Assembly: GCA_015847255.1 (NCBI GenBank) | Contig: JADLZK010005528.1 | Location: forward strand, 434,001 to 498,000 | Length of the DNA: 64,000 bases | Direction of reading: 5' to 3' | Source of the DNA: Hyparrhenia diplandra | Lineage: Eukaryota > Streptophyta > Magnoliopsida > Poales > Poaceae | In this document: piece by piece, positions 57,545 through 64,000 of the stretch | Layout: each line of letters begins with the position of its first letter | How positions within the stretch are numbered: position 1 is the first letter of the stretch | Notes under the pieces: generated by a model | What the model was told of the DNA's origin: nothing | The model's database searches: none | Seen by the model: the letters and a program-made list of their open reading frames with translations, nothing else | Translations under genes and position numbers: made by a program

Positions 57545-58956
57545 TTAGCACCGAGTGAAATCAAACGCCTCATCGGTAGCGTTGTTCTCCTCCACCGCCT
57601 TCTTGTAGTCCTCCAACTCCTTCTCGTTGCCTTGCCCATTTGTTCTTTTGCCTCTCCAGAGGTCCTCTTGATTCATCGAGTTCATCCCGTAAGCTACCCT
57701 TTCTTCACCGCTATGCGTTCCCGGCTTCGGATTGGTCGATGAAGGCGATTTTGCGAGATCCACCGGTTGCAATCCCACATTCTTCCGAAATGGTTTGTGC
57801 TATTCGGGAGAGCACTGGGACAGCACACGCACACTTGATACTGGTGTCTCACCTTCATCAACAGGTTGTGACATTAAAAATTCCATATCATCCTAAAATA
57901 GCAAGGACCCATCATTACTTGGGTGTTCGATAGCAACAGTTTAGAAGTCATATTTGTTGGCATAAGTTGGTGAAGAGAAAACACACAAAATTTGTGCGGA
58001 TTGGAGACATATAGCATTCATTCAATGATGTGACAACAATAGATTCAGATGAACTTACAAGTGCATATTTTCTTTGGTTCGCATGGACCACGTTTGGAGC
58101 CGGTATGGCGGGTCTTGAAGGCCTCCACCGCATCAACTTCCTCATCATCGTGTTGCGCTAGGTTACGCATTCCGCATTTTTTTTTGGTTAATCAATAAAA
58201 GCAATGTATTACATCAAATGCAAACTAAGTGGTTCGGGCAAATATGTACAAGGTACTATTTACTTACATATTCATGCAAGTGCGCCACATAGCATCGAGA
58301 ACACGTAGCACGGTGATACTTGACTTTCTTTGCGATTTTGCCTATTCTTTTCACCGCTTCCTACAAGAGATTCAACATAGGTTCAAGATAATAAGACCAT
58401 TTGCAAATTCAATGAGAAATAAGAATACAAGACCCTTACCATCTTCTTTGGATTAAACCAATGTGCAACTAGTGCACGCCACTTTGTTCATCGATCATAG
58501 AATCAACGGGGAGAAGTTGTCCTAATCTCATTTCTTTGGCACACCATTGAAGTATTGCTTCTTGAGCCGATAAGCGTCGTTGTCGCACCACCGAAGCGCA
58601 ACACATCGGTGCAAGCATCATCAACTCGCTTGGTCATTTTTATCAATTTCCAAAGCGCAACTATTCATATGGCAATTCCATAGTTAGAGGTTGAACTCAT
58701 CTTAAACGGATATACAAGCTACTAAAAGAATACATATAGTAATCCACTTACACTTAGCTTCCCCATGAAGCTCTTGTAATATTTGTCGTCGTCCTTGTAA
58801 TCTTTCCAACGAGTAAGGACGGGGAATCTTGTCCCGAACGATGACTCCGACCCTCGATGCTAACTTAAGCGTGTTGACGGTCACTAACGACACATTTTTA
58901 ACGTCAACATTCTTCATAAAGGGGGTGAAACTATACATTATCATACTCATATACAT
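57545..58956 (-). pseudogene. CACTA transposase-like protein, C-terminal half
   Basis: Exon-like pieces on the minus strand: TLKLASRVGVIVRDKIPRPY (about 58880-58820) followed by a shifted WKDYKDDDKYYKSFMGKL-like stretch; AYRLKKQYFNGVPKK and PVDSMIDEQ (about 58590-58480), the hallmark of the plant Transposase_24 / Ptta-En-Spm family; and the last piece with KPGTHSGEERVAYGMNSMNQ and EKELEDYKKAVEE (57778-57545). These proteins are thought to bind subterminal repeats. Intervening AT-rich stretches look like introns. Frameshifts are present. Confidence 0.7.
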
Positions 58957-58983
58957 TTATTACTCACATATTTCCACTTGTAG

Positions 58984-60476
58984 TGTCCAAAATGTATTTT
59001 GTAGGACTTATAATAGAAACAGGTGGAAATACGACCAAAATGCGCGACCACTGGAAAGCGTATTTCGTAAGATTACAAGCCTAGGGATCAAACGGACCAA
59101 AACGCCAAAACCGGCCGAGCAAACATCACCCCACAACTTTTCGAGCAAATGACGACGGCCGCCAAAGCTCGGGCCTCTTAGGGCCAGGAAGGGTGCGGCC
59201 CAAAATATGGCGGTTCGGGCCCAACTTTGGCGAGGCGGTACATTAAGTGCCAAAAACGCCGGTGCGGGGGGTGTGGATTGGCCGGTTTCGCTGAACGTGG
59301 ATGCACGGAGGATGTCGGTTTGGTGCATTCATGGTGTAACATTAGCACTTAGCCCCCTCCTCTCATCCTATAAGTAGAGGGCCTCTCCCTCTCTCTCAAC
59401 ACACACCATTTGGAGCCTCCTCATTCTCCACCACTCTTCTCTACTCCACCTCTCTTTAGTTCTTTTAGTCTTTAGTAGTATTTGGAGCAAGGCTAAGCTT
59501 CATTGGAGAGCTTGTACTTGGGAGAAAGGAATATTCGGTATGAATCCAATTATGGTTTCTTCTCAAGTCTTGTTCTTATTTAGTTGTGCAATAGAGTTAG
59601 AGTATTTCCATGTTATAGACTTGACATATGAACTAGCATATAGTTTCTATGTTATATTCTTGACATGTTGTTCTCGACACGATCATGACAGAAGAACAAG
59701 ACTATAGTTCCTATGTCGTGGTTAGTCGTATAGAACTTTAGGCTTAACCATTCATGCCATGTATTTGAGTAGAGTAAGAGTTGTGCTGAGATGGCGGTTC
59801 GTTGTGGTTTTCGGGCCTGTCCATGTTCTAGCTCGTTCATCCGTAGGGTGAGAGTCCGCGGGGGACATGGGATGTACCTTAACATGCGGGCATGGTGCCC
59901 GGATGAGCGGGAACCTTCGAATATGAGAGCATGCCACGGTCATGAGGGTAGGCGGCAGGGTCGTGACAGCCCTGTCCGTCCTTTGTAATCCCTCCACGTT
60001 CAGTATGTGATGTAGGAGTTCGTAAATGCCTTCCATTGGGCGGATGGTACCGGGAGGTCTCCCCCGTCCATCTCACTCTTAGCCTAAAACTCTAGTCATT
60101 TATGTTTGCATGATTATTAACTTGTTCTTTGCACAGCTATACATTAGGAATGCCCTGCTTCATTTAGGAATATTCTTTATTCTTTATTTTCCTTTTATCC
60201 TTGAGGTTGGACCAAGTGTGTGTCACACTATCTTATGAACTATCATGACTTACCCCTATATTGAGTATTGGTCAATTGCATAGACATGTCGTCTTGTTCA
60301 TGCCCCTGCTAGAATCCTACACCATGCCTTCCTTTGGGAAAATATAAATAACGATACCCTGAATATCTCCGGGTGAAATGCTACAACGGTATTTCGGTGC
60401 GCTTGCAGACTTGTTCGTAAAACATTACTGAGAATGCCACCCGACATCCTGTGGTGATATTCTTTGGAATGTAACA
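58984..60476 (+). repeat. Gypsy-type LTR, apparently solo, inside the CACTA gene
   Basis: Starts TGTCCAAAATG (58984). It has a TATA-like CCTATAAGTAGAGG at 59367-59380, a C/T-rich leader after it, and an end block with GGTGAAATGCTACAACGGTA (60372) that is shared with the Gypsy-4 LTR. It has no internal coding sequence and transposase pieces lie on both sides, so it is probably a solo LTR. The 3' limit near 60476 (ATGTAACA) is uncertain, and I could not match a target duplication. Confidence 0.55.
59367..59380 (+). promoter_or_regulatory. TATA box of solo LTR
   Basis: CCTATAAGTAGAGG followed 15-40 bp later by CCTCTCCCTCTCTCTCAAC, a typical pyrimidine-rich LTR leader. Confidence 0.55.
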
Positions 60477-60553
60477 ATTCCGGTGAAGTCATCGTGGGAA
60501 GTCAACCTTTGGTTTTCCAAGCACTCCTCGCCTTTTTGGCGATTGCGCCTCGA

Positions 60554-61660
60554 TTACCAATAGACATTTCTAAGCGTGATTGCCTTTTTGGTGATTGCGT
60601 TAAGAAATGTCAACAAGGCTGCTTGAACAGGTTGATGAGGCCTTTTTTTCCTTGAGCAACAGCTATGGACAACCTCTTTCCCATTGCTTTTGTCATCCTT
60701 TCCAGCTGTGTTCCCTTGGTGGGCGGTCTCGGTCTCCTTGGGGCTCGCTGTGGAAGATCTACAAAATAGTAAATGCAGTTCAATGGTTGCGTAGAATGCA
60801 AATGAGCACAACAGATTTCATATTAAAATGTAAAATAATCTATAACTTGCCTTCAGTGTTATCGCCTCTAGCACAGTTGTTGTCATCAGGTAGGCCATCA
60901 TTATTGTGATCTGTAGGACCTTGAGTGTCCACAGCAATGTTTGCAGGGTCCTGCTCTGTAGTAGAATTTGAGCCTTGTGGCAGTTCAACTTGAGTGTCTG
61001 TAGCACCCTGTGTTTGAAGCCTTTTTGATGCTCTTGTTGGGGCAGCAGTAGCATCCACCTGTGACCCATCACATGCCCTCACCCTCTTACTAGCATTCCT
61101 ACTTCCTGGTGGCATTTTGGTGTTTTTGTTTGTCCTTGAAGCGAGGACTTTGACTCTATGACCTTTAGGAATCTGTACAAAACAAAAATACATGTAAGTG
61201 ATGTGCATTAATAAGCAACACAATGTAGTAAAGAAATGATATGAAACAAAGATTATTGAACTAAAGCAGTATCATACACTAAAGAGCAATATTTTACAAA
61301 CATTATAACTCAATGCAAATATTCCCCCATCCACTACTTTGGAGATAGAATAAGCACCTCAATTTCTATGGGGGCTGGCTGCTCATCAGATTCAGTGTCT
61401 TCCGAATCACTATCTCCTTGATCATCATCGTCAAGGAGATACTCTGAGGATTCAGAATCACTATTTGTTCCCTTCGTTGCTGTTTTCCCCCCTTCTTTGC
61501 TGGTGGTTGTGGAATACAATTATTTAATTCAGATCTTAAGTTGACCAGCCCGAGTCGTTGAAACATCTTCTCATTCTCCGCCACGCGCATATCACGTCGT
61601 CTCTCATAATCAGTTACTGGAGGATCTACTACTTGCAAGATAGATAACAAGAATTACAGT
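60554..61660 (-). pseudogene. CACTA transposase-like protein, N-terminal half
   Basis: The first exon-like piece (61650-61334) has VDPPVTDYERRRDMRVAENE, then KMFQRLGLVNL, the characteristic start of this grass family, followed by a Ser/Asp/Glu-rich acidic stretch in a shifted frame (SDSESSEYLLDDDDQGDS). The second piece (61180-60840) is PKGHRVKVLASRTN, ASKRVRACDGSQVD and a Thr/Gln-rich linker. The third (to 60554) is Lys-rich. Low-complexity acidic and basic linkers are usual here. Introns are likely at about 61200-61330 and 60810-60840. The central conserved domain expected next is missing at the LTR insertion. Confidence 0.6.
60563..60611. repeat. 49-bp inverted repeat
   Basis: GACATTTC at 60563 and GAAATGTC ending at 60611 close a near-perfect hairpin: the arms match over about 20 of 22 positions around a TTTTT loop. 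The related phrase GCCTTTTTGG(C/T)GATTGCG occurs just before it (60531) and within it. Confidence 0.8.
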
Positions 61661-62123
61661 GTTTCTATTAGATAGTAAAATGGACTTTACTATGAGCTAA
61701 GAGCTACTACTACTTGCAAGAAAGATAAGGGGAGGGAGCTAGTAGTTTTTGCCGGAAAGCTTAGAGTTAATAGGTGGTTAGGTTTTAGATTTCAGGTAAA
61801 TAATCTAAGAGGCAAGTGGTAGCACTCTTTCTGTGTTTAGATGACTAATCTAATTTTTGAGTATATGAGGAACCTGAGGTCCCTTATCTTATCAGGACAC
61901 ATGTATCCAAACCGCTTCAATCAAATAGCATTCTGTGCATCCTAAAACATTTTCTGTTGCTAAACAGTCATGTATAATTCCACTATGACTAAACAAGTGA
62001 ATTCTTAAATAATTTAACTAAGACCAAACAATCATCAGGCACAAAGTAACTGGACAAAAGAGAAAAAATCTTAAATTGTGAACAAAGTCTTGGGTTGGTT
62101 ACCTCCTTGTTCTTGTGGCTGTG
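61661..62123. other. CACTA 5' region or intron
   Basis: AT-rich with two copies of CTACTACTTGCAAGA (61627 and 61708). On the minus strand GTAACC near 62102 could be a splice donor for a first exon now cut by the Gypsy LTR. Confidence 0.4.
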
Positions 62124-64000
62124 TGTAACACCCTAAATTTTGCATGATTTTTAAAATAGTAAATTTGATTTTATTTATGCATTTTATGTGATGCATTGAA
62201 TTTAGGAATAATAATTTTTATAAAAATTAAAATCCATCATAAGGTTAGATACATGTTTGTGCACTCATCTTTTGCTACATTGTTATTTTTGTATTGCTTG
62301 AATTTGATCAAATTTGCAAAAGAATTCAAATTGATTTGAAAAGCATTTGAAAATGGTTCATATAAAAGAAAAAGGTTTTCTTCCCCTTCACTCTTTCCTG
62401 GCAATTTTGGCCATCGGCCAGTTGCTGTTGATCCTTCGGCCTGCTGGCCATTTCTCTCATTTTGGCCAAAAGGCTCGGTCTCCCTCTTCCTCGGCACGCC
62501 TTTATTTCTACAGTTAAATTCCTTGTTTATCTGTCCAAGCTTTCATTGGAAGCTCCATAGAATCTTTTCTTTGCAATCCAAATACTTTGTTTGGGTTTCT
62601 CATGTTCTATATTGTCTCTGAGAATTTTTCCTAAATCTTCGGAGCTTTCAGAGTATTCTTCAAGAGCTTAAATAATAATTCTAGACTTTTCTAGAATTAT
62701 TTTATCAATGAAATTATTTAATTTTAAAATAATAAATATCTCATTCTTTCACTAGGCTTATGCATTTATTTATCAATGGGCTTAATAATTATGTAGGCCC
62801 ATTAGTAAGGTGGAGCTAGCCTGTAACATCAATTAGTACCATATTGTTAGTTGATGTATCCCGGAGAGTTTTTTTCTTCCTATAAATATCAAGGCCGTTC
62901 CATCGCATCTTCTAACAAACCCTTATCTAAATCGAGTTGATCTATACGTACGCAACCTGCCGCCGCCTAGCCCTAGCTTCATCTCGCCGGCTGTCAAGAA
63001 GCAACCGTCTCAGCTGCAGCCACACTACTGGACGTGTCCTTGTTGTCAAGTTCTCCGTTCCGCTCTTCATCTCAAAGGTTTCCAAGCTTTGGGCGTTGTT
63101 CCCTTCATTGCTCGCCTTGGCCTGCATGTAGCTGCAATCCGGACGATGCCTTATATGGATGGTGAGTAGTTTGCTTGTGTTGTTATCTCTCACGTCTACT
63201 CAACGTCATGTTCATCACATCCAGGCCATTATCTTTATTTCACCTCAATCTCTCGTGGCTTTACATCAGTTATCCTCGCTGTCGTGTTGCAGAACGTTGT
63301 CGTCCGTCGAGCAGTATGCCGTCACCGTACGTTCCTCTTCCTACCAAATTGAATCCCTAGGTGAGCTCTTCTCGTCTTTTTTTATCTGCTTCAGCAGCAC
63401 CACGTAGCTTGCTAGCGCTCCCTCACGCATGTTCAAGAAACGTTATGAATCCTGGGCCGTGTGTCACCCAACTTGCTCTTGCTAGCTTGATGATGCCATC
63501 AGCATCACGTCATGTCACATTATGGCCGTTTTCCTTTAGAAAAACAAGTCCACAAATACAAGGGAAATACACTCATATCCATCGAAACCTTGAGCTCCTC
63601 CAATATCTAGCTCGTAGACCCTTCAACATTCAAAATCAGATTTGATTGTTTTATTTCGAAAATCAAGTTGCTATTATTTCTTTAAACTTCCATCAGATTT
63701 CAAAACTCCATAACTTTTGTATTTCAAATCCGATTTAGTTCATTCAACTCACGTTGGATTCGTAATTTCGTAATCTACATGTTAGTATCACTGTTAGTCA
63801 GGTTTCAAACTTTTAAATTTCGAATTGAATTTAGTTTATTATTTTATTACTATTAAACTTGTAAAATTCATATCTACACCGTTTTAGCTCGATTTCGGTG
63901 ATCTTCACGTCACGTGTGATCGTAGTGACGTGTAGAATAGTTTTATAAACTTTTCAAACTGTTTTTCCACTGTTGGTGTACTGTTCTAATGGTAGTCTTC
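62124..64000 (+). repeat. Gypsy-5 LTR, runs off window
   Basis: Starts TGTAACACCCTAAATTTTGC, the common start of Tekay/Del-type grass LTRs. It has a TATA box near 62880 and a C/T-rich leader after it; the downstream 63640-64000 stretch repeats TTTCAAA.T and AACTTTT words. Open frames at 62930-63650 have no domain and are not annotated. The LTR end, the primer-binding site and any target duplication lie outside the window. Confidence 0.65.
62879..62890 (+). promoter_or_regulatory. TATA box of Gypsy-5 LTR
   Basis: CCTATAAATATC, 755 bp into the LTR, followed by CCATCGCATCTTCTAAC-type leader sequence. Confidence 0.6.

Larger units (their letters stand above)
56546..62123 (-). mobile_element. CACTA (En/Spm-type) element, right end missing
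   Basis: CACTAGTAGGGATGTGCTC at 56546 is a CACTA terminal repeat. The next 700 bp are packed with GTGACG / CGTCA and GACGAAAA words in both orientations, the subterminal transposase-binding arrays of this superfamily. Inside are minus-strand pieces of the grass CACTA-associated transposase-like protein, in the right order from 61660 down to 57545, split by an LTR. No right terminal repeat was found before the Gypsy LTR at 62124. The TnpD-type DDE transposase is not seen. Confidence 0.75.

Overview
This window looks like a transposon-rich intergenic or pericentromeric stretch of a grass (Poaceae) nuclear genome. The signs are a monocot-type NLR gene fragment, an L1-type LINE with a grass-type 3' tail, a small LTR retrotransposon resembling grass SMART, Helitrons with CTAG ends and short hairpins, CACTA ends, Sirevirus-type Copia and Ty3/Gypsy elements. 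I see no bacterial operons, CRISPR arrays, rRNA or tRNA genes. The only non-transposon coding sequence I can support is a decayed NLR (NB-ARC + LRR) gene on the minus strand at 1-5465. Species cannot be named from the sequence.

Layout. 1-5465: NLR fragment. Its LRR exon runs off the left edge, and its NB-ARC exon has single-base frameshifts and a deletion. The roughly 4-kb intron between them holds a truncated Copia element (about 1040-2545) and a LINE tail (2971-3880). 5865-7680: a 5'-truncated LINE split by an 85-bp-LTR element (6094-6931), which is itself split inside its primer-binding site by a hAT-like element (6187-6739). The target duplications are readable at all three levels. 7681-9998: unassigned, possibly with a small Harbinger-like MITE. 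9999-20781: two Helitrons in minus orientation, end to end; the first is split by a 9-kb Gypsy element with 2.28-kb LTRs (10498-19495, TSD CCCGA). 20814-25916: a Gypsy element in minus orientation that shows only gag plus an unrecognised accessory ORF (TSD CGACT). 26193-31581: a cluster of Helitron ends in both orientations, one carrying the C-terminal piece of a PIF1 helicase. 31806-33550: a Harbinger-like element holding a hAT element (TSD CCGGTGAT). 33766-36470: two CACTA-type pieces. 36471-40715: the 3' part of a Tat/Athila-like Gypsy element, with an LTR flanked by both a polypurine tract and a degenerate primer-binding site.

40716-62123 is a chain of insertions. A nearly complete Gypsy chromovirus-like element in minus orientation (40716-51579) is interrupted in its 5' LTR by a Sirevirus-type Copia element in minus orientation (from 51580). 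That element is cut at 56546 by a CACTA element, whose transposase-like gene is split by an LTR of yet another Gypsy family (about 58984-60476). From 62124 to the right edge runs the start of one more Gypsy LTR.

No element here looks able to move by itself. The most complete one (40716-51579) has frameshifts in gag and pol, and a Gln where the integrase catalytic Glu should be. Several frameshifts, LTR-pair differences and primer-binding-site variants sit at CG, CCG, CAG or CTG positions. That raises the possibility that some of the apparent decay is methylation-linked base-calling error rather than mutation. The strongest items for follow-up are the three-level LINE/SMART/hAT nest, the paired GC palindromes through the Sirevirus, the shared primer-binding-site variant, the gag-only Gypsy element with its duplicated polypurine tract, and the Helitron end-to-end junctions.
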